NCBI GenBank assembly: GCA_022641835.1
Contig: CP048715.1
Coordinates: 930,001 to 994,000, forward strand
Source: Petasospora fabianii
Taxonomy: Eukaryota; Ascomycota; Saccharomycetes; Phaffomycetales; Wickerhamomycetaceae
Direction of reading: 5' to 3'
DNA: 64,000 nucleotides
The notes under the pieces were generated by a model that did no database searches, was not told the origin of the DNA, and saw only the letters and a program-made list of their open reading frames with translations. Position 1 is the first letter of the stretch. Every line of letters begins with the position of its first letter. The position numbers and the translations under genes were made by a program. Shown piece after piece: positions 8,805 through 18,742 of this stretch.

Positions 8805-9447
8805 TCATTTCTTCAATCTTCCGGTGAAGATAACAGGTGGAGGTGGAACATCTGGCTGTTCAATAAGCTTGGCCTGAAGGGCTAAAGAGTAATCTCTAAG
8901 TTGAATGTTCTCAGATCTCAATTCATCAATGGTCTTTTTCAATTGTTCAACCTCTTTAGCTCTTTCCTCTAACTCTTTGATGTAAGCATCCTTACGTTGT
9001 CTGAAAGCTCTCTGTGCCATTCTGTTCTGATGAGCCCTCTTGGTGTTTGTGAGCGCTCTTCCAGAGCGACTCAGTGGGAGTTGATCACTGCTGGATCCGG
9101 AATCATTCTGATCAGGTTTCTGCAATGGTGAATCGGACTGGGTAGGTTGTGTGTGTTGTTGTTGCTGTTGTTGTTGATGCTGGTCATGCTGATCGTTAGA
9201 GGCTGCAACGGCGGCAGCTGCGACATCGAAGGACTCAGCACTTGGTTCATTTTGAGTGTTGATCTGGCCATGCTGTGAGATTTGAGCAAGATTCTGAAGA
9301 GGGTCTGTCTGACGATCGAAAGATGGATCGATTTGTTCCTCAAGGGAGGCTAGAAAGGGGGTTAATATCAACAAGGTCGCAAGTGGGAAAATCAGTGGAA
9401 AAAGACATACCTCTCTTGGTGTTTTCGTCCCACAGTGTGTTGCTCAT
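8805..9447 (-). CDS. bZIP transcription factor, Yap/KapC type, one intron
   Basis: Spliced gene: exon 1 9447-9411 (37 bases), intron 9410-9350 (61 bases, GTATGT donor, TTTCTAG acceptor), exon 2 9349-8805. The protein starts MSNTLWDENTKRASLEEQID. The frame of exon 2 alone has no upstream ATG and reads through the acceptor, which supports the splice. After a Gln/His-rich region, a basic region RMAQRAFRQRK and a leucine zipper (about 40 residues beginning YIKELEERAKEVEQLKK) lie near the C-terminus. The N-R-M-A-Q-R-A-F-R-Q-R-K core is that of the fungal Yap/Pap1/KapC group. The C-terminal cysteine domain of oxidant-sensing Yap1 is absent, so a Yap1 role is unlikely. Confidence 0.85.
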
Positions 9448-10004
9448 TGTAGTCAAAGATTACTGTATAGAATGTTAGTTGTGGATCAAAAATGGTGAAT
9501 GAGTGAGTTCCCAGATTCTGATGCTTGTAAGGTCAGTTGTCCTGTGTTTACAACGGGTGTAGGCTCATGACAAGAATAGATAGACCCAAAGCATCAGCTG
9601 CCAGTTAACACCGTTGTCGCTTCACAGGCAAGGAGTACTACTTCCTTGAACTCTGCAGAGTCCTAGAATGGGGTAAAGTTTCTGGATCTTGCAGATAGAG
9701 ATACCCTGTACGTACGTAAGCACCACGCACTTGCTTAAGTAAGTGTGTGTGGGGAGAAGGGGAGAAGGTGAAAAACAGTCAGCGCTTTATCTTCGAGCAG
9801 AACAATCAGAATCAGTGGAAGGGAAGCAAAACAAACAAAGACCACACTCACTTGAACGCGGGTTATTACTGCAAAGATGAACTAGAGTGATGTTGTTGAT
9901 GGTGGAATAACAACAGACTGGTTCCGTAATTTCTGACAAAGCAACAACTTTCGCGGAGGCTGACAAATACACCCGAACACCACATGATATCCTGTCTTTC
10001 TCTT
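9448..10004. other. upstream region of the bZIP gene
   Basis: 557 bases separate the bZIP ATG from the 3' end of VPS15. An 18-bp near-palindrome CACTTGCTTAAGTAAGTG lies at 9728-9745, and a GTACGTACGTAAG run stands just before it. No gene is seen. Confidence 0.55.
9728..9745. repeat. near-perfect palindrome upstream of the bZIP gene
   Basis: CACTTGCTTAAGTAAGTG is a dyad with one mismatched pair. Together with the neighbouring TTACGTAC (minus strand) it resembles tandem Yap-type half sites (TTAC). Position: about 290 bp upstream of the start codon. Confidence 0.55.
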
Positions 10005-13000
10005 TTATCTATAAACGTTGATGGTCCCTGACCTGTCAACACTCACAATCATCTCATATGGTTTAGCAAGTACAGCAATATCTGTAATAACGTCGTGATG
10101 GCCCTTGATGAGGGCATCCTGCTCCTCTGTTACCAAGCCTCTATTCTTCCTTCTCTTTCTGGTATCACTCTTAGTTGACTCAGTCTCTGTTGGATACTTC
10201 TCACTTACGATTCTGGAATGTGGAGTCACTTGAGAGACAGTGAAAGATGGTGGTGTGGCTGGGTTGTCGGAACCGTTCTTAGATGCATTCGAGTTCAAGA
10301 TGATCTTTGAGTCCTCAGGGGCATAAACGTTCCAAAGGATCAAGTCGTAGGTAGCAGATGCCGTCAATGCCCAGAATTTGCGACGAGCATCGGTCTGAAG
10401 CTCAACAACCTTCAGTGCAGTCATTGACTTGTCATCCTTAAGCTTGACATCCATATTTTTCAGGTCCGAAGTGAGCTCAGTTATGGTGTTTTCGTCCTCC
10501 TCGAGATCAGTCAAGACGAATTTGTCAAGATTTAGCGATGCTCCGGAACGTGCAAATATCTCACGGAATTGACCAGTACTGACATCAAATATGTATGCAT
10601 CAGAATCACCAGATCCACCAATAACAGTGACGAAACGACCTTTCTTCCTGTTGAGGTGATAGTCATTGGAACAAGCAGTACATTTCCTAATTGGAAACCC
10701 ATTTTTAAACAACCAAGACCTCAGATGAACTTGGAATCTTAAATCCCACAAACTCATTACGCCCTTGGAGGTACCAACCAAAGCCCAGCTGTCATCATAG
10801 GATACAGTAAAAGAGGTGATGACACCACGAGATGGGTCGTTTTGAAGTGTAAAGACAGTGTGCATATTTCTGACATCGATACCAATAATCTGGGACAAAG
10901 AAGTCACAGCGAAAAGTGTAGTCTTTTGATCCCTGTGACCGAACTCAAGATCAACTGCGTACTGATCCGTCAAGATGGTTTCTCTAATAATAGTCAATCC
11001 ATCAATTTGTTGACTTTTCTTGGTCTTCGAGAAGTTCACAGCAAGCACCCTAATGTAGCCATCTTTCGTAGCTGCGGCGAAGCAGTTGTAGTTTGACAAG
11101 AACTTGACTTTAGTAATTGGCTTATCCAGTTCCACAGAAATAACTGAAGAGTGTGAAACGTTCCTCTCCAACCTAGATGTGTCCCAAACCTTCAAGCTAC
11201 CATCATCACCGCCTGTGACAAAGTAGCTATGGTCAGGAGCAACATCAATGGTGTTGATACTAGATTTATGTTCCTTGACATGTGATACCAGATCACCACA
11301 GGGGCTCCATGTCTTGGAGAAAGTGAGACCAGAGACGTTAACTGGATGGTTGAACTCGGTATATTCCTCGAGCCCTGGATCAATCTTCACTGTGTTCAAA
11401 AAGCGAATAACATATGTATCCTTACCAGTGTAGCTGTTTGTGATCACAGAGGACATGATGTTGGTATTGTTGAGCTTGTATGCTTGAGTTGACGGTCTTC
11501 TGCGAGATTTCTGGGATGTGGATGAGTCAAGCTCACCAAATGCGTTTTCCTCATTTGTCATAATTGATGGAGCAGCCTTTGGTGCGCCGAATATAAGCGA
11601 TCTGGAGAGATCGTCAATGGCGGGGCTTGGGCTCATCACCAGTGTTCTGTCATCCTCTCTGGAGATCTCTGATGACTGGCTTGGGTCAGCAAAGCTTTGG
11701 ATGTTCAAACGATCATCAATGGAGGCAAAATTACCGTCAAGGGACTGACTAAAGCTCTCGTACTGGAACTTCGAATCGAAGAAAACATTTCTTGGGAGGA
11801 CGCCAAGTCTTTGGATGTTGATGCCACCCTTATCCTCAAACTCACTGGATGTACTTCTTGTCGTCATTCTCGAGACTCTGAAGATATACTCTCGAAGGTC
11901 AGCAATCTTCCAAAGCTCCTGATCAGTTAAGCCGGATGTCTTTAGCCTGTCAACCCATGATCTATCCTCCGGGGACAGTGGAATCTCAATATTTCCAAAT
12001 ACAATAGAGTTGGAAGTTGCAATTTTGGACCCATTAAGACTCGACACTGGATTACTTAAAAAGTCCAAACCTCTGTTACCAAACACGTCAACCGCCGTAC
12101 TCTTCACTTGTTGCCAGAACAAGGTCTTCTCAGCCCTCAGGGACCAAGTAGAAGCCAGATTGTACACCGAACGGGAAATGGATCTCTTACACACCGGGTA
12201 GAGCGAGTCCCAACTGAAATCTGTCACATCATACTCAATATATGGTCTGATGATTGGATATAGCATACAATAAAGATCAGCCAGGGACAAGGTATCAGCA
12301 ATAGTTACAATTAATGAAAGAGCTGCCTGTTTGATCCACTCATTCGGGTGGAGGAGCAACCGAGAGACAGTGCCGAGTAGATCCCAGATGAAATCTCTTC
12401 TGATAAGGCCAAGTTTTGCGATGTCGTCGAAGATGTGAAGGACACGAATAACGACCGACTCTTCTGGATCTGACAGAGTCTGGACGAGGAGTGGAAGAAT
12501 GTAGTGCTCAAGACTGGTTGTTCCAACGTAGATCGACAGACCAACAACAGACTCAACGAAGGCGGCTCTAAGTTGTGGACTTCTGTCGTTAAGGTATGTG
12601 ATCAGATGACTTAAAATCAAATCGTTCGTTTTGTCCTTGCCAAAGAAGGAGCAGAGTGGGAGAATGTTCTTCAAGAGTGCAATCTTCACGGAAGAGTCAA
12701 CATCGGTCAACATGGAGATGGTGAATGTTTCAAAGTCAGCAGAAAGACTCTCCTTAGAGATATCAAACATACCAGATGGTGTGATCCCTCCATTCTCTGT
12801 TTCTGGATCAAACGATGTTTCAAGAACGTTATCCTTCAAGATAACACCCATGTTGTAAAATCTCAAAGAAGTGTGTGCAAGATAGGGAAGACATGTTGCA
12901 AATGCAATTCTGACAAATGGTGTCGATGCGTTCAACAGAGAGGAGAGTCTTGGTATGATGTACTCGGGGAAAAGCGACACATTTACAGGACCAATGGCAT

Positions 13001-14408
13001 CAACAAGAAGTAATAGCTGAGTCAACGTCTTGAGAGCAGTAGACTGGACGTTGATAGAAGCATCATCGAGGAGGGCGGTGATGTATGGGAGACATCTATC
13101 CAGCTTGCCTTCATCATGGATGCGCTCGGCAAGAGCAAGAATCAGTTCAAGAGCCTGAATCTTGGAGGTCTCTCGACGGACGTTCCGTAGAGCTGTGAAG
13201 ACAAAGCTGAGAAGAATCAGTGCTGTATCGTCGGTTTCTTTGATTTTGGATGTGGATTGGAGGTTGTAGTGCTTTGGAATACCTGGTAATGAGAGGCGGA
13301 TTGGTATCAATTCGCCACGTTGGATCTTCTCTTCGTCTTCTGGATTCAGTTCACTGGGCGTATCGTATGTGTAGCCAAGGAAGTATGCGATTTTGTCGTA
13401 GTCGTTGTAAAGTCTGTTGATTCTGGTGTCACATTCATAGACATTCCCAGATGAGTTATAAGGAATATCCTGGTTGAAACTCTTGAAGTACTCATAAAGG
13501 AAGTTGTAGAAGTTTGATGGAAATATGCTTTCTTTATAGCTCTCCAAGTATTCAGATGCAGATAATCTGTCTTTTGGATCGATGCTGATCATGCTTTCAA
13601 CCAACTCCTTGATGGCCGGATCTTGGATGCCCTCAAGGTCTGCTGTGTACTCACCTCTCTTGTACTTGTACAGTTGTGAGAGGGTAAATATTGGAGAACC
13701 TTCAAGAAATATTTCAGCTATGACACAGCCCATACTGAAGATGTCCATTTCCTTGGTGGCCTTATTGAATTTTGGATGTGAATCGTCAGTCTCTTCACTG
13801 CTCAGAAATCTCTCAGGAGCAAGATAGCATGTTCTTCTCTGTGATGTATCGAAGTAGAAGGAGAAACTTCCTGGGTTATCCTCTGGGAGATAGACTGGCT
13901 TGAATGGAGCAAAGTCACTCAAAAGCACCCAGTTCCAAGATGTAACTAAAATGTTCTCCGTCTTGATATCACCATGTGTAACTTCTCTCTCGTGACACTC
14001 CACCAGCGTATTTAGTAGTTGAAATGCAATCCATTTCTTCTCAATGTCTTCAAGAAAGGGCCGCGTGCTTATCCTGTCGTAGAGATTCGTATTGATGAAC
14101 TGTCGTATGAGATAACCCGCTCTCTCCGTTTCTATGATCTTGGTGTAAGGTAGCACGGACGGCACATCAGCTAGGGATGTCTTACACTTCTGCAGGGCCT
14201 TATACCAGGGACCCAAATCCATGCCTTCGTTTGGCTTGATGAAAACTTTTATCACGACGGCACCATCAGGGTCATAAGCTTTGACTGTCTTGAGAAATCG
14301 TGAGGTGCCTATCTGCCGCCGGTACTGGATCTCTTCGAGGACATCGACATAGGCGGAGACGGCAATTGAGGGCGCAGTCGGCGCCATGAGCGAAAGCTGA
14401 GCACCCAT
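10005..14408 (-). CDS. VPS15: Vps34-associated protein kinase Vps15
   Basis: 1467 residues (yeast 1454). Vps15 is the regulatory pseudokinase-like subunit of the class III PI 3-kinase Vps34 in autophagy and endosomal sorting. The frame continues upstream to a TTG, but the ATG at 14408 gives MGAQLSLMAP, with Gly2 as the expected N-myristoylation site. The kinase domain covers about residues 20-320, with THGDIKTENIL in place of HRDLKxxN and a degenerate DFG (LLSDFAPFKP). A HEAT-like helical region follows (about 370-760), with segments such as LPYITALLDDASINVQSTAL. WD40 repeats occupy the last third, for example FVTGGDDGSLKVWDTS and VGTSKGVMSLWDLR. All three expected parts are present. Confidence 0.97.
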   Translation of the reverse strand: MGAQLSLMAPTAPSIAVSAYVDVLEEIQYRRQIGTSRFLKTVKAYDPDGAVVIKVFIKPNEGMDLGPWYKALQKCKTSLADVPSVLPYTKIIETERAGYLIRQFINTNLYDRISTRPFLEDIEKKWIAFQLLNTLVECHEREVTHGDIKTENILVTSWNWVLLSDFAPFKPVYLPEDNPGSFSFYFDTSQRRTCYLAPERFLSSEETDDSHPKFNKATKEMDIFSMGCVIAEIFLEGSPIFTLSQLYKYKRGEYTADLEGIQDPAIKELVESMISIDPKDRLSASEYLESYKESIFPSNFYNFLYEYFKSFNQDIPYNSSGNVYECDTRINRLYNDYDKIAYFLGYTYDTPSELNPEDEEKIQRGELIPIRLSLPGIPKHYNLQSTSKIKETDDTALILLSFVFTALRNVRRETSKIQALELILALAERIHDEGKLDRCLPYITALLDDASINVQSTALKTLTQLLLLVDAIGPVNVSLFPEYIIPRLSSLLNASTPFVRIAFATCLPYLAHTSLRFYNMGVILKDNVLETSFDPETENGGITPSGMFDISKESLSADFETFTISMLTDVDSSVKIALLKNILPLCSFFGKDKTNDLILSHLITYLNDRSPQLRAAFVESVVGLSIYVGTTSLEHYILPLLVQTLSDPEESVVIRVLHIFDDIAKLGLIRRDFIWDLLGTVSRLLLHPNEWIKQAALSLIVTIADTLSLADLYCMLYPIIRPYIEYDVTDFSWDSLYPVCKRSISRSVYNLASTWSLRAEKTLFWQQVKSTAVDVFGNRGLDFLSNPVSSLNGSKIATSNSIVFGNIEIPLSPEDRSWVDRLKTSGLTDQELWKIADLREYIFRVSRMTTRSTSSEFEDKGGINIQRLGVLPRNVFFDSKFQYESFSQSLDGNFASIDDRLNIQSFADPSQSSEISREDDRTLVMSPSPAIDDLSRSLIFGAPKAAPSIMTNEENAFGELDSSTSQKSRRRPSTQAYKLNNTNIMSSVITNSYTGKDTYVIRFLNTVKIDPGLEEYTEFNHPVNVSGLTFSKTWSPCGDLVSHVKEHKSSINTIDVAPDHSYFVTGGDDGSLKVWDTSRLERNVSHSSVISVELDKPITKVKFLSNYNCFAAATKDGYIRVLAVNFSKTKKSQQIDGLTIIRETILTDQYAVDLEFGHRDQKTTLFAVTSLSQIIGIDVRNMHTVFTLQNDPSRGVITSFTVSYDDSWALVGTSKGVMSLWDLRFQVHLRSWLFKNGFPIRKCTACSNDYHLNRKKGRFVTVIGGSGDSDAYIFDVSTGQFREIFARSGASLNLDKFVLTDLEEDENTITELTSDLKNMDVKLKDDKSMTALKVVELQTDARRKFWALTASATYDLILWNVYAPEDSKIILNSNASKNGSDNPATPPSFTVSQVTPHSRIVSEKYPTETESTKSDTRKRRKNRGLVTEEQDALIKGHHDVITDIAVLAKPYEMIVSVDRSGTINVYR

Positions 14409-15092
14409 TGTGAGTATGAGTGAGGAGTGTATGAGATTAAGGACAGATTGTGAGCGTAAATGTGCGAAGTTGTCGGCGGCTAAGCTGTGTATATTGTGTG
14501 TGGAGATCGCCTTCAAGCCATCTCAACTTCTCTGTTTTGGGCGCGATAAAAAAGAGCAGGGCTGCGTAATCGTGTTGACGTATCAGACAAGTGTTTAGTG
14601 ATTTGAATGATGCTTATGGGTGCGATAAAGCAGTTAAAATGATTGCAGATATTTTAGAAATGGAATATAGACACTAAGAAAATACTTTGATTGTCTTTGC
14701 AGCTTGTCGAAGTTGTGTAGAGAAGTAGTTATGCGCATTGGAGAGAAGTCTGGGGCTATGCTGCATCAAGATCTAGGGGCGATTAGCACAACATGAAAGT
14801 CATCAGGGATTGAGTTATCCAATAACAATATTAGAGTACAACTGACTATTATCTCACCACACATTGCATCACAATACACTACATTTAGCCCACTTCATTA
14901 GCAGATCGTACGAACCTGTCGCCAAACATCCGAACATCACTGCCAATTGAAACGCGAGTCTCCTCCCCCAACAGCAAGTTTGCTAAACTCGAGACCCTGT
15001 ATAAAAAGCAACCCAGATCTCAGTTTTCTCAAACCCCTGAGGTGTCCGATATCACACACACTTGACAATTGAAAGATTAAACAACGGAAAAG
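14409..15092. other. divergent promoter region VPS15/DUF4112 gene
   Basis: 684 bases. No open frame here resembles a gene. The short ORF just before VPS15 is an upstream extension without an ATG. Confidence 0.55.
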
Positions 15093-15972
15093 ATGTCTTT
15101 CGTATTGAAATGGGGCTTCAAGTACATCTCTCAGAGAGTAAGTGACATCGAGGCTTTGAGATTTGAGTGTCTGATACTTATGGTCCGGTACTAACACAAC
15201 ATTTCAGGTGTTTAGAGAGAACAAATGGAACAAGTTTGGAGCAGAGGATCCATTTTATGAAGAAGTGAGTTATCGTTTTTTTTTTTTTTTTAATATGTGA
15301 GTGATCACTTCGAGTGAACATACTAACGGACAATGGCAGTATGAAATTGAGCAACATTCGTTCTTTGGTGGTCCAGTCACAAAGAAGAAGATGAAGAGAC
15401 CAAGACAAATCCCAGAGGGTCTTTCTCATAATGATGAGAGAGTCCTTAAGCGTGTCATGAGACGTGCTTATCACCTGGACATGCTCTTTAATGTGTTTGG
15501 GTATAAAGTTGGTTGGAGTGGAATTGTGGGTGTGGTGCCGGTGATTGGTGATTTGACTGGTATAGTCTTTTCTCTTCTCTTATTCAAGACAGCCAGAGAA
15601 GTTGATGGTGGTCTTCCATGGGACGTTCAGGGTTACTTCCTCCTGAACATTATCGTTGACTTTTTACTCGGTTTGGTTCCTATTGTCGGTGATTTCGTTG
15701 AAGTTATGTATAAGGCTAACTCCCGAAATGCGTTGGTTCTCGAGAAACACTTGAAAGAGAAGGGCCGTATCAACACTGAGAGAAAACGACTTGGAATCTC
15801 ATATGAGACTGATGGAAGTGACGTATCTGGTTACCCCACACAGATGAAAGATCTCAGCGATGAGTCCATTCAGTTGAGCCCTTTGAAACATCACTCCATT
15901 GACAGAGACCCAGCTACGGGAAGTTCGTTGGATGGATCAGGAGCAAGGATGAGAAGTCGGATGATGACGTGA
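15093..15972 (+). CDS. DUF4112 membrane protein, two introns
   Basis: Exons 15093-15137, 15208-15264 and 15340-15972 give 244 residues. Both introns are textbook yeast introns: GTAAGT...TACTAAC...TTCAG (70 bases) and GTGAGT...TACTAAC...GGCAG (75 bases, with a run of 16 T after the donor). All junctions are phase 0. The protein starts MSFVLKWGFKYISQR. Its core has two hydrophobic segments, VGVVPVIGDLTGIVFSLLLF and IIVDFLLGLVPIVGDFVEVM, with the repeated PVIGD/PIVGD signature of the DUF4112 family, followed by a Ser-rich tail. The family is widespread in fungi and bacteria and has no settled function. Membrane association is inferred from the hydrophobic segments. Confidence 0.9.
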
Positions 15973-16356
15973 TCGAGTAGTACATATGGATGTGTGAGTA
16001 GTACGAGTACTACGCCTAGAAGTGCCGAAAAAAAACCTAAAAAAATGCACAAATACGGAAGTTGACTGTTGAGATGTAGCACCAACTTTTAAGAGCTCAA
16101 GACGTCAACAAAATAGTTCACAAATGATCAGTGGAAGCACATTGAAGTCCAATTGAGCACCTAAAAAGAGTAGGAAGCAACTATAGGACACCATAGCAAC
16201 AACAAGGACCCTTGGCAAGTTTGTGATGCTGTCGCGTTAAAAAGAGATGCGCGTCATGCTGGCAAATTCTCGCGTCTATTCATCGAATTGTTCTCCCAAA
16301 GTGTGTTCTTGTGCCACCTTTCATATATTCCAGAGCATTAAAGTCCTTATCCAGCC
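15973..16356. other. intergenic region before the PDR16/17-type gene
   Basis: 384 bases with no gene. It holds the 3' end of the DUF4112 gene and the promoter of the next gene. Confidence 0.55.
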
Positions 16357-17352
16357 ATGTTCAAGAGGTCCAAGTCAAAAGAAGAGCGTACAGATTTGAT
16401 TGACGTGTCTGAGCCATACGACAAGCCGGAGAACATCGCCGCACCTGCTCCACGCGAGCTCTCGGAGGAGGATCAGGTCAAATACACTACCATTCTTAAG
16501 CATTTCCAGGACCCTGAGCTCCTAATTTCCACCACCGAGGATGGTAAAGGTGAGAAGAAACCATTGATCAAGTCGGAGAAGCTCTGGCTTACCAGAGAGT
16601 GCATTATGAGATATCTGAGAGCTACAAAGGGTAAGACCGAGGAGTCTATCCAAAGACTAGAGCAGACAATTGCATGGAGAAGAGAGTTTGGAATCACAGG
16701 TCAGGAGGATAAAGTCACACCAGAGCTCGTTGAACCTGAGAATTTTACAGGAAAGCAAGTCATACTGGGCTTTGATAAGAATGCAAGACCTATCCTTTAC
16801 TTTAAGCCAGGAAGACAAAACACCAAGACCTCTTTCAGACAGATCCAATCAACGGTCTGGTTCCTTGAGCGAGTTATTGACATGATGCCTGCTGGCCAGG
16901 AAACTCTTGCTCTTCTGATTGACTTCAAGCACCACAAGGTTGAAGGTGAGACCTCAAAACTGCCTGCCGTCTCTACAGGAAAGCAGGTACTACACATTTT
17001 ACAATCACATTACCCGGAAAGACTTGGTAAGGCAATGTTTGTGAATCAGCCTCTTGTTGCCACTCTTTTCCTCAAAGCTATCTATCCATTCATTGATCCG
17101 CTTACTAAGGAGAAACTTATCTTTGATGCCGCTTTCACCACTGTTGTTAACGAAGACCAGCTCGATAAGGAGTACAATGGAAGACTCAACTTTGAGTACA
17201 AGCATTCTGAGTACTGGCCAGCACTTGTAAAGCTCACACAGGAAAAGAGAGCACATCTTCTCAAAAGATTCGAAACTCTTGGTGCTACTGTGGGTATTAG
17301 TGAGTACGACTTGAAAGGTGACGGTGATGTTGTAAAGTTCCCAGTTGCATGA
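16357..17352 (+). CDS. Sec14-like phosphatidylinositol transfer protein (PDR16/PDR17 type)
   Basis: 331 residues with a CRAL-TRIO_N segment (EKLWLTRECIMRYLRATKGK, about residues 65-110) and a CRAL-TRIO lipid-binding domain (about 125-295). Signature stretches are RPILYFKPGRQNT, LALLIDFKHHK, ILQSHYPERLGKAMFVNQP and FIDPLTKEKLIF. The order and wording match yeast Pdr16 (Sfh3) and Pdr17 (Sfh4), each about 350 residues. These transfer phosphatidylinositol and influence sterol content, azole tolerance and PS decarboxylation. Which paralogue this represents cannot be settled by eye, and many yeasts keep one or both. The start at 16357 begins MFKRSKSKEE. The gene converges on YIF1 with only about 140 bases between them. 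Confidence 0.9.
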   Translation: MFKRSKSKEERTDLIDVSEPYDKPENIAAPAPRELSEEDQVKYTTILKHFQDPELLISTTEDGKGEKKPLIKSEKLWLTRECIMRYLRATKGKTEESIQRLEQTIAWRREFGITGQEDKVTPELVEPENFTGKQVILGFDKNARPILYFKPGRQNTKTSFRQIQSTVWFLERVIDMMPAGQETLALLIDFKHHKVEGETSKLPAVSTGKQVLHILQSHYPERLGKAMFVNQPLVATLFLKAIYPFIDPLTKEKLIFDAAFTTVVNEDQLDKEYNGRLNFEYKHSEYWPALVKLTQEKRAHLLKRFETLGATVGISEYDLKGDGDVVKFPVA

Positions 17353-17496
17353 TAACGTGGAAGTGTATTGATAGATTGATTAACTAGATGTGTTTAGATA
17401 TTCATGAGCAAAGCTTAATTTCACTATGAAGGGTTTCAGTACTGTAATCTTACGACCACTACAGATAATACAGAAGATTCTGTTATTAATAATTCT

Positions 17497-18489
17497 CTAT
17501 CTAGTGAGGAACCAAAGGAGGGCACCCTGGATAACGAATGCGTAGACAAAGAGGAAGTAGTTGGACTTCTTGATAGTCTTGGAGCTCATAGTCTGGGTAG
17601 AGTTGTTGATACCACCAAACAAGTTGAATCTGATTGATCTCAATTCAAAGAATCCATAAGCAACGAGTAAGTAAACGTAGGCAACCCAATTGAAAAGGGT
17701 GAATGTGGAAAGACTCTTGATCAGTAGAATCAAAATGATTGGAACAAACTTGTAACAAGTGTAAGCCGCAAGGTCGTAGCCATTGGCAGAGATACTAAGC
17801 ATATACAAGCCACCTCTCAAGACTAAGTAATCAACAACTAAGTAAGCGATCGTAGAACTTGTCTCCAAACCAAACACCTCTGGATGAAAGTTGCCTTGGA
17901 CACCAGCAATCATGGCAAAAAGGATCACGTATGTGGCGAAACCCATTACTGGAATGTAGTAATCTGGTGCGTTTTTATCGTCATATGGGAATGCATATTG
18001 TTCCAGAGTGGTTTGTTGGTCATTGGAACTGGATGGTCGTGGCTTTCTCATCCAGTTGTTGTTTCTGAATGGGAAAATGATTAGCAGTATTTTTGAGAGA
18101 ACATAGCTGTTGGAAACCTTGAAATATGCCTTCAAGTTTCCTGTTGGAACAAGCCTCTGAATCTCGTTACCAACATACTGACTTCCCGCTAGCATGGCAC
18201 TCTGACCAGCTTGGAATGTCATGGATGCCCTTGGATCATTCAAAAGGTTATTGTACATGTTTGGATCCGAAGGATTGAAGAATTGATTGTGTTGCTGTTG
18301 TTGTGGATGCTGTTGTTGCACTCCTGGTTGAAACTGCTGCTGTGAGAACTGCTGTGATGTGTGTTGTTGCTGTTGTTGTGGATGCTGCTGTTGTTGAGGC
18401 ACAAACGAGCGATGAGGCTGTGGCTGGTGGAGTCTGTTGGTCTGGGAGCTCTCGCTGTCAGCCATCGCAGCGTAGGGGTTGTAAGACAT
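17497..18489 (-). CDS. YIF1: ER-Golgi vesicle protein Yif1
   Basis: 330 residues (yeast 314). Yif1 works with Yip1 and Yos1 on COPII vesicles and binds Ypt GTPases. The N-terminal 80 residues are rich in Gln and His with several polyQ blocks. The conserved part then runs NDPRASMTFQAGQSAMLAGS, YVGNEIQRLVPTGNLKAYF, VSNSYVLSKILLIIFPFRNNNW. Five hydrophobic segments follow, including YIPVMGFATYVILFAMIAGV, FVPIILILLIKSLSTF and YFLFVYAFVIQGALLWFL at the C-terminus. The polyQ segment is longer than I would expect in the family and is coded by mixed CAA/CAG (antisense TTG/CTG runs). Confidence 0.95.
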   Translation of the reverse strand: MSYNPYAAMADSESSQTNRLHQPQPHRSFVPQQQQHPQQQQQHTSQQFSQQQFQPGVQQQHPQQQQHNQFFNPSDPNMYNNLLNDPRASMTFQAGQSAMLAGSQYVGNEIQRLVPTGNLKAYFKVSNSYVLSKILLIIFPFRNNNWMRKPRPSSSNDQQTTLEQYAFPYDDKNAPDYYIPVMGFATYVILFAMIAGVQGNFHPEVFGLETSSTIAYLVVDYLVLRGGLYMLSISANGYDLAAYTCYKFVPIILILLIKSLSTFTLFNWVAYVYLLVAYGFFELRSIRFNLFGGINNSTQTMSSKTIKKSNYFLFVYAFVIQGALLWFLTR

Positions 18490-18693
18490 TGCGTTTGTAA
18501 ACAGCTGTGATGAGTGGATTAGATGATATCCTGAATGGTGTGAGATTGAGGGTTGATTAGTCCACTCTTGAGAGTCAGTGCCGTTCCAGTTCAGACCGAA
18601 AGCAAAGCTTCCTTTGTTTGAATTGCCGTTCCTTCCTCGTTGATCTGACCAGCGAGTCGAAGATGGTGTTCAGGTTTTGAAGAGGTTCATAGA

Positions 18694-18712
18694 TCACGTG
18701 AAATTCACGTGA
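18694..18712. promoter_or_regulatory. 19-bp dyad with two CACGTG E-boxes
   Basis: TCACGTGAAATTCACGTGA is a perfect palindrome around its central base. It holds two CACGTG boxes 11 bp apart (18695-18700 and 18706-18711), one helical turn. CACGTG is the core of bHLH factors such as Cbf1, Tye7 or Ino2/Ino4. TCACGTG is the preferred Cbf1 form. Confidence 0.65.
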
Positions 18713-18742
18713 GCAAGAATTTCCGTTTTGGGACTTCATAAA

